Assembly: GCA_934486635.1 (NCBI GenBank)
Contig: CAKSPZ010000001.1
Coordinates: forward strand, 310,001-374,000
Length of the DNA: 64,000 nucleotides
Direction: 5' to 3'
Origin: an uncultured Eubacteriales bacterium
Lineage (GTDB): Bacteria; Bacillota; Clostridia; Oscillospirales; Acutalibacteraceae
The position numbers and the translations under genes were made by a program. Under the pieces are notes generated by a model. It was not told where the DNA came from. It made no database searches and saw only the letters and a program-made list of their open reading frames with translations. Below, piece after piece: positions 42,515 to 51,700 of the stretch (its first letter is position 1; each line of letters begins with the position of its first letter).

Positions 42515-43720
42515 ATGAAACTATTTAACTTTAAGAAAAGAAGTGTAGAAGCCAATCAGAATATAACTGACGATTTATTGCTTAAAAGCATTTTAAGTGA
42601 AAATGCAATAGGCGAAGCTGAGGCTCTCAATATTCCGGCGGTAGCAAGGTGTGTAAATTTAATTTCAGATACTGTTTCCATGATACCAATAAAGCTATAT
42701 AAAGAGGAAATGGTAAACGGAAAAAGGAAAACTGTTGAAATAGAAGATTCCCGGTGCGATTTATTTAACCTTGATACAAAAGATACATTCGATGGAGTTC
42801 AATTAAAAAAGGCACTAGTTAGGGACTATCTTTTAAGTGGCAATGCTTATGCTTACATAAATAAGCGAAGAAATTTAGTAAAATCACTCCATTATGTAGA
42901 TTGTGACCATGTATTGATAAACCAAAATTTTGATCCAATTTTTAAGGACTATAACATTATGGTCTATGGAAAAACATATAAGCCATATGAATTTTTAAAA
43001 ATTTTAAGGGCAACAAGAGACGGTGCCCGCGGAATAGGAATTATTGAGGAAAATCAAGAACTTTTAAAAGCTGCATATTTAACACTCAAATTTGAGCAAA
43101 GTTTGGTGTCAACAGGTGGCAGTAAAAAAGGATTTATAAAAGCAGAAAAGAAAATAACAAAAGAAGCAATGGATAGTTTAAAGAGAGCGTGGCGAGAACT
43201 TTACTGCAATACGGAAAATAATGTGATTGTACTTAATGATAATCTTGATTTTAAAGAGGCGAGCAGTACATCGACCGAAATGCAGCTTAATGAAAACAAA
43301 ACCTCACTTAATAATTCTATTCTCGATATTTTTAACATACCGGTTGATTTTAGTTGGGAAACTTTCATAAAGACAGCAATTATGCCGATATTGCTTACAA
43401 TTGAATGCGCACTTAACAGGGACTTACTTCTTGAAAAAGAGAAGAAGTCTTTTTACTTTGCCTTTGACGCAAAAGAAATCACAAAAGGCGATATAAAAAC
43501 TCGCTTTGAGGCATATAAAACAGCGCTTGACGCAAATTTAATGCAAATTGATGAATGTAGGTATATGGAGGATTTAGAGCCACTCGGTCTTAATTTTATA
43601 AAACTTGGACTTCAAGATGTACTGTTCAATCCAGTGACAAAAGAAGTCTACACGCCAAACACAAATCAAATAAAAAATATAGAAGGGAGTGAGGACGATG
43701 CGAATAGAAATCAGGAATGA
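42515..43720 (+). CDS. portal protein, HK97 type
   Basis: The 401-residue protein has the HK97 portal pattern (IPAVARCVNLISDTVSMIPIKLY, DYLLSGNAYAYI, STSTEMQLNE). Twelve copies form the channel for DNA entry. It lies 13 nt behind the large terminase and overlaps the protease gene. Confidence 0.93.
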   Translation: MKLFNFKKRSVEANQNITDDLLLKSILSENAIGEAEALNIPAVARCVNLISDTVSMIPIKLYKEEMVNGKRKTVEIEDSRCDLFNLDTKDTFDGVQLKKALVRDYLLSGNAYAYINKRRNLVKSLHYVDCDHVLINQNFDPIFKDYNIMVYGKTYKPYEFLKILRATRDGARGIGIIEENQELLKAAYLTLKFEQSLVSTGGSKKGFIKAEKKITKEAMDSLKRAWRELYCNTENNVIVLNDNLDFKEASSTSTEMQLNENKTSLNNSILDIFNIPVDFSWETFIKTAIMPILLTIECALNRDLLLEKEKKSFYFAFDAKEITKGDIKTRFEAYKTALDANLMQIDECRYMEDLEPLGLNFIKLGLQDVLFNPVTKEVYTPNTNQIKNIEGSEDDANRNQE

Positions 43721-44285
43721 CAGCGTTTTGCTTGACGGGTACGTCAATGCGGTTGCGAGGGATTCAAGGCCGATGCTTGATGAAAATGGAGAAAAGTTTG
43801 TAGAACAAATCAGCCCGAAGACTTTTCAGCGAGCAGTTGAAAAAAACGACGATATTTTATGTTTACTTAACCATGAGCCTTCAAGAGTACTTGGTTCTAC
43901 AAAAGACGGAAATATTGAACTTTTTGAAGATAACATCGGACTTCGGGCGATTTGCAAAATTACGGACAGTGAGGTGATAGAAAAAGCAAAGGAAAATAAA
44001 TTAAAAGGCTGGAGTTTTGGTTTTGAAGCAGTAAAAGAACATGAAGAGCCGATAAAAGAAGGTCTTAAACGCCGATTCATCGATGAGATGAATCTAGCGG
44101 AAGTATCAATAATCGATGAGCGAAAAATCCCATGCTATGTGGGGACTTCAATCGAAACAAGAGCAGAAAAACAAACTAAGTTGGAATATCGAGGTGAAGA
44201 CTTTAAAGCTAAAATTGTTGATAACACAGAGCAAAAACCGAAAATAGATTACTCAAAATATGAAAAAATTTTAGAGGAAATATAA
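43698..44285 (+). CDS. prohead protease, HK97 type
   Basis: The protein of about 195 residues has the catalytic histidine in LLNHEPSRVLG (near residue 57) and the serine in GWSFGFE (near 110). It trims the scaffold part of the capsid protein during head maturation. The ATG at 43698 follows GGGAGTGAGG. Repeat element C lies in the gap behind it. Confidence 0.9.
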   Translation: MRIEIRNDSVLLDGYVNAVARDSRPMLDENGEKFVEQISPKTFQRAVEKNDDILCLLNHEPSRVLGSTKDGNIELFEDNIGLRAICKITDSEVIEKAKENKLKGWSFGFEAVKEHEEPIKEGLKRRFIDEMNLAEVSIIDERKIPCYVGTSIETRAEKQTKLEYRGEDFKAKIVDNTEQKPKIDYSKYEKILEEI

Positions 44286-44301
44286 ATTATAGAACTTAAA
44301 T

Positions 44302-44367
44302 ACCAGTGTGACGCTGGTCTCAATTCGTGCAATTTTAAAATAAAAAAACATGGGCAATTCGCCCGCG
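44302..44367 (+). repeat. structured repeat element, diverged copy C
   Basis: Hairpin ACCAGTG-TGA-CGCTGGT (one G-T pair), then CAATTCG, a stretch of A/T, and CCCGCG 34 bases after TTCG, the same spacing as copies A and B. The sequence outside these landmarks is different, so membership is probable, not certain. Confidence 0.45.
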
Positions 44368-44388
44368 GTTAAAGAAAGAGGTAATAAA

Positions 44389-45591
44389 ATGAATTTAAAA
44401 TATTTATCGGAACAAAGAATTGAAAACCAAGAGAAAATGCAGAAGATTTTAGATAAAGCAAAGGTCGAAAAACGAGCACTTAGCCAAGAAGAAATTGCAA
44501 AATTTAATGAGCTCAAGAAACTTATTGAAGAAATTGACGCAACAATTAAAGCTGAGGATGAAGCAAGAAAAATGGAAATGGAAGAAACTTCTGAAGAAAA
44601 GGCGCCAAAAGAAAACAATGATGTAAGCAAAGAAGAACGTGCATTTGTGGACTTTATTGTTACAGGCGAAGAAAAAAGGGCGAACAGTCCGGGAATGTCC
44701 TATGGTAGCAATGGAGCGATTGTCCCGACAACTATCGCTAAAAAGATAATTGAGAAAGTCAAAGAACTATCACCTATCTATGAAAAGGTTGAGAAATTCC
44801 ACACAAAGGGCAAACTTGAAATACCAGTTTATGATACGGATTCAGACGCTACAAGTCCGACGGGAAATGTAAATGTTGCATATCAGGGAGATGAATTTAC
44901 TGCACTTGTTGCAGGTCAAGGAAAGTTTACGTCAGTCGAACTCAAAGGATATTCTCATGGTGCTTTATCTGTGATTAGCAGAAAACTTCTCAACAATTCC
45001 GACATTAATATTACGAGCTTTTTGACCAACAAAATTGCTCAGGCTTTTGCGGACTTTTGGGAAAAAGAACTTTTAGTTGGAACGGGAGCAACAAATAATC
45101 ACATGACTGGAGCCATCTCAACAACAAACTTAGTTGCAACCGGAAATACAACCTATACCGCCGCAAACGCAGCTAAAATAGATAATTTAATCAACTTGCA
45201 ACTTGCTATTCCGCAGCAGTATCAGAAAAACGCAATGTGGATTATGAATAAAGCAGTTTTCACGGAATTGAGGAAACTTAAAGACGGAAACGGTAATTAC
45301 TACATGGCTTACGGAAAAGGTTTAACAGGCGGATTTGATTGGGAATTTTTAGGTAAGCCTGTCTATATTTCTGAAAACATGCCGGAAGCAACAACAGCAA
45401 ACAATATTCCTGTTCTCTATGGAGATTTTTCAGGGATGGCAATGAAAATCTCGCAAGATTTAGAGATTCAACTTATGCGTGAGAAGTATATTGACAAAAA
45501 TGCAATTGGAATAGTAGGTTGGGCTGAGTGTGATTCCAAAATTCAAAACAATCAAATGATTGCAGGGCTTAAGATGGCAGCAAGTGTCTAA
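44389..45591 (+). CDS. major capsid protein, HK97 fold
   Basis: A 400-residue protein. Residues 1-100 are a charged coiled-coil scaffold (delta domain) that the protease removes. The rest is the HK97 coat, with IVPTTIAKKIIEKVKELSPIYEKV, GYSHGALSVISRKLLNNSD and AMWIMNKAVFTELRKLKD. AAAGAGGTAAT before the ATG at 44389 excludes the upstream in-frame ATG at 44350. Confidence 0.94.
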   Translation: MNLKYLSEQRIENQEKMQKILDKAKVEKRALSQEEIAKFNELKKLIEEIDATIKAEDEARKMEMEETSEEKAPKENNDVSKEERAFVDFIVTGEEKRANSPGMSYGSNGAIVPTTIAKKIIEKVKELSPIYEKVEKFHTKGKLEIPVYDTDSDATSPTGNVNVAYQGDEFTALVAGQGKFTSVELKGYSHGALSVISRKLLNNSDINITSFLTNKIAQAFADFWEKELLVGTGATNNHMTGAISTTNLVATGNTTYTAANAAKIDNLINLQLAIPQQYQKNAMWIMNKAVFTELRKLKDGNGNYYMAYGKGLTGGFDWEFLGKPVYISENMPEATTANNIPVLYGDFSGMAMKISQDLEIQLMREKYIDKNAIGIVGWAECDSKIQNNQMIAGLKMAASV

Positions 45592-45608
45592 AAAGGAAGG
45601 GATTTAAA

Positions 45609-45821
45609 ATGAGTTTTAATACGAAAAATTATCAGGAAACTTGCGATAAATTAGTAATTGGCGGAACGCTTGAAATTAAAGAGGGTGCATCAATAACAGG
45701 ATTTCCAAAGGCAGAAAATCAAGCGGATAGCACAGCCACGACAATTGCAGACTTAAAAACAGATTTTAATTCTTTGCTAGAAAAGTTAAAAACAGCAGGA
45801 CTTATGGAATCTGACAATTAA
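45609..45821 (+). CDS. head fiber-like protein
   Basis: This 70-residue protein has the pattern LVIGGTLEIKEGASITGFP followed by QADSTATTIADLKTDFNSLLEKLKTAGLM. It resembles the small head fiber/decoration proteins directly behind capsid genes in many clostridial phages. AAGGAAGGG precedes the ATG. Function follows from position and family. Confidence 0.72.
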   Translation: MSFNTKNYQETCDKLVIGGTLEIKEGASITGFPKAENQADSTATTIADLKTDFNSLLEKLKTAGLMESDN

Positions 45822-45835
45822 AAGAGGTGTGTGTT

Positions 45836-46132
45836 TTGAAGGTTAGCGAAATTACAGTTAAAAATTTAGCTGATTATTTGAGGCTTGATTATTCCACACT
45901 TTCAGAAGAAGAAATTTTGGAACTAGCGACATTTTTGCAAGCTTCGCAGGCTTTTATCGAAGATTATACGGGACTGACGTCAAGCCAAATTGATAATCAC
46001 GAAACTTTTGTTATAGCTGTTTATGTTCTGATTCAAGATATGTACGATAACAGAAGTTATTACGTAGATAAATCAAATTTAAATCAAGTAGTAGAACACA
46101 TTTTAAATATGCACTCAATTAATCTGTTATAA
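45836..46132 (+). CDS. head-tail connector protein (gp6-like)
   Basis: The protein of about 98 residues is helical and carries ATFLQASQAFIEDYTGL and VIAVYVLIQDMYDNRSYYVD, the pattern of HK97 gp6/SPP1 gp15-type adaptors that dock on the portal. The TTG at 45836 is preferred because AGAGGTGTG lies before it. Confidence 0.85.
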   Translation: MKVSEITVKNLADYLRLDYSTLSEEEILELATFLQASQAFIEDYTGLTSSQIDNHETFVIAVYVLIQDMYDNRSYYVDKSNLNQVVEHILNMHSINLL

Positions 46133-46147
46133 TTGGAGGATTCAAAA

Positions 46148-46477
46148 GTGCAAATAAATCCCGGAGTTTTTAATAAAAAAATCCAAGTAATAAAATACGA
46201 AATTACAAAAGATTTTGATGGATTTGAAACCAAAACAGAAATTACAGTTTTAAATACCTGGGCACAGGTTACAAATACTAGCGGAACTGAGATTTTGAGG
46301 TCAAATTCAGATTTTTCAGAAGTCAAGACAAGATTTTTAATACGCAGCCCTAAATCGGAGATAAGCGAAGATATGTATATCAAATTTAACGGAAACGTTT
46401 ACAACATTGTGTATATCAATGATTATTCTTACGACAAAAAGTATGTGGAAATCATGGCGGAGCTTATTAAAAAGTGA
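46148..46477 (+). CDS. head closure/head-tail adaptor protein
   Basis: The protein of about 109 residues is rich in strands and starts Asn-Pro-Gly-x-Phe-Asn-Lys-Lys-Ile, with TWAQVTNTSGTEILRS, as in SPP1 gp16-like stoppers that close the head after DNA filling. The GTG at 46148 fits the GGAGG site ten bases before it. Confidence 0.85.
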   Translation: MQINPGVFNKKIQVIKYEITKDFDGFETKTEITVLNTWAQVTNTSGTEILRSNSDFSEVKTRFLIRSPKSEISEDMYIKFNGNVYNIVYINDYSYDKKYVEIMAELIKK

Positions 46478-46487
46478 GGAAGCAACA

Positions 46488-46880
46488 ATGGCAGATTTTA
46501 AGTTTACATTAGATATCGATACCATATTTCCGCAAGGTTTAAATGATGAAAATCTTGCACTTGATATGATAAAAGCGGGTCAAGAAGTTATGCAGAAAAG
46601 TATTCAAAGTGCGGCTTCAAAGCATAGAAAGACAGGAAGCATGGCAAACTCTGTAAAATGTTCAAAACCTACTATTAACCAAAGTGGAGATGCAGTTGGT
46701 CGCGTAAAATTTTATGGGAAAGATAAAAACGGAATGCGGAACTGGAACAAGGCAATTTGGATTGAATATGGTACAAAACATCAAAGTGCAAAACCGTTTG
46801 TTAGACCGGCAATAAAGAATTGTAAAAGTGAAGTTAAAGAAGCAATACAAAAGGTATTTGACAGAAAAGTAAGGACATGA
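46488..46880 (+). CDS. HK97 gp10-like tail component
   Basis: The protein of about 130 residues contains SKHRKTGSMANSVK and AIWIEYGTKHQSAKPFVRPAI, the hallmark of the HK97 gp10 family, which takes part in joining head and tail. GTGAGGAAG precedes the ATG at 46488. The next gene follows after 41 nt. Confidence 0.88.
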   Translation: MADFKFTLDIDTIFPQGLNDENLALDMIKAGQEVMQKSIQSAASKHRKTGSMANSVKCSKPTINQSGDAVGRVKFYGKDKNGMRNWNKAIWIEYGTKHQSAKPFVRPAIKNCKSEVKEAIQKVFDRKVRT

Positions 46881-46921
46881 AAACTTTTATGTTTTAATAT
46901 TACAAAAATGAGGGTGATTTT

Positions 46922-47266
46922 ATTAACATAAATCCATTAATTGAGAAGGCATTTGCTGATTTTAAAGTCGCAGAAAAGCGCATCCCTATCGCGTTTTTAA
47001 ACTATAAAGGCAAGGCAGATACATATTTAACTTATTATACATGGTATGAAAAACCAGATGACTTTTATGATGACGAAAACCATATAGAAATTGCATACGG
47101 AACGATTGATATTTTCTGTAAAGGGAACTTTAAATATATTTTGAGAAATGTAAAAACAAAACTAAAAGAAAACGGATTTACATGGACGGATAATGGCCCT
47201 GAAAGTTTTGAAAGAGATACAGGCTATTATCACGTTCCGGTGAATTTTTGCGCGTGGTCGCGTTGA
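46922..47266 (+). CDS. tail terminator/completion protein, probable ATT start
   Basis: The frame Asn-Ile-Asn-Pro-Leu-Ile-Glu-Lys-Ala-Phe runs 114 codons to Ala-Trp-Ser-Arg and has the look of small tail completion proteins (FLNYKGKADTYLTYYTWYEKPDDFYDDENHIEIAYGTIDIF is interrupted here only by my reading). No ATG, GTG or TTG is available near the start. GAGGGTGAT at 46910-46918 places an ATT at 46922 at the right distance. Position between gp10-like and major tail genes supports the role. Confidence 0.78.
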   Translation: MNINPLIEKAFADFKVAEKRIPIAFLNYKGKADTYLTYYTWYEKPDDFYDDENHIEIAYGTIDIFCKGNFKYILRNVKTKLKENGFTWTDNGPESFERDTGYYHVPVNFCAWSR

Positions 47267-47315
47267 ACGATTCGCGTCCAAAATTTGCAGAAAATCAAAA
47301 TGCAAATTGCTCGCG
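47251..47315 (+). repeat. structured repeat element, diverged copy D
   Basis: Hairpin CGCG-TGGT-CGCG, ATTCGC, and CTCGCG at the end give 65 nt in total, as in copies A and B. AATTTGCA and TGCAAATT form an inner stem. The first hairpin overlaps the end of the preceding gene. Confidence 0.5.
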
Positions 47316-47531
47316 ATAATAAAATGTTACGATATTTCAAATGTTTTTTGCGCAGTAAAACAAAAAACGGGGCTCCGAAAAGTTGGTAGCAAGTAAATCA
47401 GCGTGAAAACAGGGCATTTACAAACTGTTAGCCGACTTGGGCGTGGCTTTTTAGAGAGAGGATAAGTCCCGCAATGGTTGAGCTTTTGCCGGAATGCGGC
47501 AAAAAGAAAAAATGAAGGAGACGAGGATAAC
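47316..47531 (+). other. G/C-richer, probably structured leader of the major tail protein gene
   Basis: No supported gene lies in these 216 bases. Possible pairings are AAGTTGG with CCGACTT enclosing GTAAAT with ATTTAC, and a final TTTTGCCG-GAATG-CGGCAAAA hairpin just before the ribosome site. The composition differs from both neighbouring genes. It may be an RNA element. No family is recognised. Confidence 0.35.
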
Positions 47532-48098
47532 ATGGCAGGAATAGGACTTAAAAGTTTTAAATATGCAAAATTAAATGATGATGGAAAAACTTATGGTACA
47601 GTAAAAACACTTGCAGGAGCAATTGAGTGTAAAGTTACGCTCGACTTGTCCGAAGCTACACTTTATGCCGATGATACACTTAAAGAACAAGTATCACTAT
47701 TTAAAAGTGGAACGTTAACAGCAGGAATTGATGATGACGATGACACTGTATTTGCAGAACTCTTAGGAAAAACTGTAGATGAAGAAACAGGGATTGTGAC
47801 CTCAAATGTAAGCGACACGCCAATTTATGTGGGATTTGGACATATCATATCAAAATTGGTTGGAGGTGTACGAAAATACAAAGTAGAATTTTTTCCAAAG
47901 ATGAAATTTAAACCGTTTATTGCAGATTCTAAAACTAAAGGCGATAGTTTAGAATTCACAACACCGTCAGTTGAAGCGACAATTTTTGAAAATGATAATG
48001 GTGACTGGGAAAAGCACAATGTTTATAATACAGAATCGGAAGCAAATACAGCTCTTGAAAGCTTTTTTGTACAGCAGACACCAACTGAGGGGGAGTAA
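47532..48098 (+). CDS. major tail protein
   Basis: The protein of about 188 residues is rich in strands, with GIGLKSFKYAKLNDDGKTYG and ISKLVGGVRKYKVEFFPKMKFKP, typical of phi13-type tail tube proteins that stack into the long tail. GAAGGAGACGAGG precedes the ATG at 47532. The frameshifted chaperone and tape measure genes follow in the expected order. Confidence 0.88.
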   Translation: MAGIGLKSFKYAKLNDDGKTYGTVKTLAGAIECKVTLDLSEATLYADDTLKEQVSLFKSGTLTAGIDDDDDTVFAELLGKTVDEETGIVTSNVSDTPIYVGFGHIISKLVGGVRKYKVEFFPKMKFKPFIADSKTKGDSLEFTTPSVEATIFENDNGDWEKHNVYNTESEANTALESFFVQQTPTEGE

Positions 48099-48101
48099 AA
48101 A

Positions 48102-48452
48102 TTGATTGATAAAGTCAATTATTTAGAAACGAAAACTGAAAAATATCCATTAGTCTTCACGCTTAATGTTATGGAATCAATTCAGGAAAAGTACGGTACA
48201 ATTGAGGCTTGGTCTAATTTAATCCAACGCGAAGGAGAGCCTGATATTAAAGCTTTAAAGTTTTTTATAACTGAAGCAATAAATGAGGGGCTTGAGATTG
48301 AAAATGAAAAAACTGGCGAAAAAAAGAAGCTAATAACTGCAAAACAAGCGGGTAGAATCCTAACAGAAGTAGGACTCTCGGGTACGGCTAACAAGATTAT
48401 GACAACAATTTCAGAAAGCATACAAACAGATGATACTTCAAAAAACGAATAA
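48102..48452 (+). CDS. tail assembly chaperone, short form (gpG-like)
   Basis: The 116-residue helical protein starts with TTG after GGGGGAG and ends Ser-Lys-Asn-Glu. It binds the tape measure protein during tail assembly. The last codons contain the slippery heptamer at 48440-48446, so a fraction of ribosomes continues in the -1 frame to make the longer form. Confidence 0.87.
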   Translation: MIDKVNYLETKTEKYPLVFTLNVMESIQEKYGTIEAWSNLIQREGEPDIKALKFFITEAINEGLEIENEKTGEKKKLITAKQAGRILTEVGLSGTANKIMTTISESIQTDDTSKNE

Positions 48453-48478
48453 TGCCCGCAGAAAACATAGTCGCGGGC
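48440..48478 (+). promoter_or_regulatory. programmed -1 ribosomal frameshift signal
   Basis: Slippery site A-AAA-AAC at 48440-48446 is in the correct register for the zero frame. It is followed after seven bases by the stem GCCCGC (48454-48459) with GCGGGC (48473-48478) and a 13-base loop that could form a pseudoknot. Slipping joins the two chaperone frames, as in lambda G-GT. Confidence 0.87.
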
Positions 48479-48733
48479 GGTAAAGACAAAAATTCACGTA
48501 CAGATCAAGGGCGCAACTTGGATGCAACGTCACGTTGCGATTTTTCGTGGTTGTTATTTGTCGGAACAAAAATGCTCGGCTTCACAGAACGTGAAGTCGG
48601 GCATTTCTCTTTAAAAAAGTGGTTACTTTTATATAAGCACTTTAGGCTATATCATAATTTTTGTACTGCAAATCAACTTTTCAAAGAGGAAAAAACCACT
48701 ACATCAACTAGTGATGAATGGCTACCGAGTTAA
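48453..48733 (+). CDS. T extension of the tail assembly chaperone (made by -1 frameshift)
   Basis: The -1 frame is open from the slippery site to TAA at 48731 and adds about 95 residues. The part Asp-Phe-Ser-Trp-Leu-Leu-Phe and WLLLYKHFRLYHNFCTANQLF resembles gpGT-type extensions that contact the tape measure protein. It has no ribosome site of its own, so the fusion spanning 48102-48733 is the likely product. Confidence 0.8.
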
Positions 48734-48755
48734 TAAAGAAGGATGTGAGGACGAG

Positions 48756-51700
48756 ATGGCGGGCTCAAATACATTTGGAGGTACAATAAAACTAGAAGGA
48801 GAAAAGGCATATAGACAAGCAATTTCTGGGATTAATTCCGAATTAAAAGTTTTAGCGTCAGAAATGAGCAAAGTCACCGCAGAATTTGGCAAAAACAATA
48901 CTTCCACCTCTTCCCTTGCCTCAAAAAGTAAAGTCTTAAATGAGCAAATTGAAAGGCAAAAAGAAAAAGTTGCAACATTAAATGGAGCCTTAAAGCAATC
49001 AATTGAAAAGTACGGCGAAAATGATAAGCGAACCAACACTTGGAAAACCTCCTTAAACAAAGCTGAAGCTGAGCTTTCCAAAATGGAAAACAGTTTAAAA
49101 GACGTAAACGCTCAAATGGAAAAATCAAAAACCCCACTTGATAAGCTAAATACTGAGCTGTCAAATCAGGGTGAAAAGCTAAAATCGTTGCAGACTGAGT
49201 ATAAAAACGTTGTACTCAGTCAAGGCAAGAATAGCACTGAAGCAAAAAATTTAGCCTCACAAATAAAGTCTTTAAACAACGACATTCGGGACAATAAAGA
49301 CAAGCTAAACGCGGCCGAAAAGGCCACAGAACAACTCGGGGATGAGATGAACAGCACTAAAAATCAGACCTCAAAATTGAGTGAAGGGTTCACTGTAATG
49401 AAGGGCGTAATTGCTAATTTGGCAAGCGATGCTGTTCGGATGCTTGGCCGGAATTTAGCTAGTGCAGTAAAATCTGTTGTTTCAGGTGGAATCGAGTTTG
49501 AGAGCGCATTTGCCGGCGTAAAAAAGACAGTCGATGCAACGGACGAGGAATTTGAACAATTTGAGTCGGGACTGAGGGCGATATCAACACAAATGCCAAC
49601 GACAGCATCGGAACTCTCTGCAATTGCCGAAGCTGCTGGACAACTTGGAATAAAAAACGAAAATCTTCTCTCTTTTACAGAAACAATGGCGAATCTCGGT
49701 GTTGCAACAAACATGAGCTCAGATGAGGCCGCAACAGCCCTTGCTCGGCTTGCAAATATCACTGGAATGAACCAGCAAAATTTTGATAGGCTTGGTTCGT
49801 CAATAGTTGCCCTTGGAAACAATTTTGCAACAACTGAATCAGAAGTAACTCAAATGGCACTTAATATCTCAGCGGCAGGCTCACAAGTCGGTATGACCGA
49901 AGCAGATATTTTGGGTGTTGCAGCGGCTTTATCTTCGCTCGGACTAGAGGCCCAGGGCGGCGGCACGGCGATTTCTCGGGCGATAATAATGATGGCTAAC
50001 GCCTGTGAAACCGGCAGCTCGGAACTTGAATATTTTGCAAAAGCGGCCGGAATGTCAACAGCGGAGTTTCAAAAATACTTTGCAGAAGATGCAACCGGAG
50101 CATTGACTAAGTTCATTTCAGGACTTGGCAATTTACAAGATGAAAGCGCTTTAAAATTCCTTGACGATATGGGAATTAGCGAAACAAGGCTTCGAGATGC
50201 ACTACTTAGAGCCTCGAACGCAAACGATTTATTTACAAATGCGATAAGAACTTCAAATGAGGCTTGGAGTGAAAATTCGGCCCTCACGAATGAAGCTCAG
50301 CAGCGATATGCAACCACCGAAAGCAAAGTGCAAATCCTTAAAAATACATTTTCAGAAATGGGACTCACACTTTACGATAAAGTGCAGCAACCGCTTCAGA
50401 ATGCAGCATCAAAGTTAACTGAATTTTTTAAAAAAGCCAGTGAATCAGGAGTTTTAAAAGATGCCCTTGATAAACTTTCAGAAAGTGTAGGAATGCTGAT
50501 TGAAGGAATTAGTGAAATGGTCGTGAATCTATTGCCACCTTTAATGAATCTGATTTCTTGGATGATTAACAATTCGGGACTGTTATCAGTTGCACTAGGT
50601 GGCATTGTGACTGCGATGTTAGCGATGAAAGCTGTAAATTTTGTAAGCGAAATCGGGGATGCGTTTACTCAAATGCAGAGTTTCGGAGGTAAAATTCTAG
50701 AAGTTGCATCAAACCTTGATTTCATGCGAATTAAGGAAATCGCGTTGACAGTAGCTCAAGGTGCAGTAACCGCAGCGCAGTGGCTAATGAACATTGCAAT
50801 GAACGCAAATCCAATTGGACTAATTATTACTGCAATAGGCGCGCTTGTTGGCGCGTTTATTATTTTATGGAATAATTCTGAAGATTTTCGCAACTTTTGG
50901 CTTGGTTTGTGGGAAGCCATTGTTTCGGCTTGCAGTGCGGCTTGGGAGTGGATTTCTAAGTTTTTTACGCAGTGGGTACCAAATGCTTTTAACACTGTAG
51001 TTGATTGGGTGAAAACGAATTGGCAGGGGCTTTTATTATTGCTTGTAAATCCGATTGCGGGGGCGTTTAAACTCATTTACGATAACTGCGAAGGATTTAG
51101 AAATTTTATCAATAACTTTGTAAATTCGGTAAAAGAATTTTTCATAAATGGCTGGAACACAATTGTCTCGTTTTTTAAGCAGACAATTCCTCAATTTATT
51201 GGAAGCGTTGAGCAATGGTTTGGCAAAGTGCCGGGTAAAGTCTGGAATGGAATTATTGGCGCTGTTCAAAAAGTTACAGAATGGGGCGGAGAGCTGCTCT
51301 CAGCTGGCGTGAATGCAGCAAAAAGCCTTGTTTCTGGGATTTGGAATACGCTTTGTGAATTACCGGGAAAGATGCTTGACATAGGGAAAAATATCGTTTT
51401 GGATATCTGGAATGGGATAACTAATTCTGCTCTTTGGATTAAAGATAAAGTCAAAGAGTTTGCAAATGAAATTCTAGGTGGCATAAAATCAGCTCTTGGG
51501 ATACATTCGCCGTCAAAGGTTTTTGAGGAACAAGTCGGTAAAAATCTTGCACTAGGCGTGGGAAAAGGCTTTACATCTTCAATGAAAGACATTACAAAAA
51601 ATATGCAAAAGGCGATTCCAACAAATTTTGACATGGATTTAACAGCTGCCATAAATTACACAAATTCTAGCGAAGATTTAGTTATGAAAAATGCTAAAAG

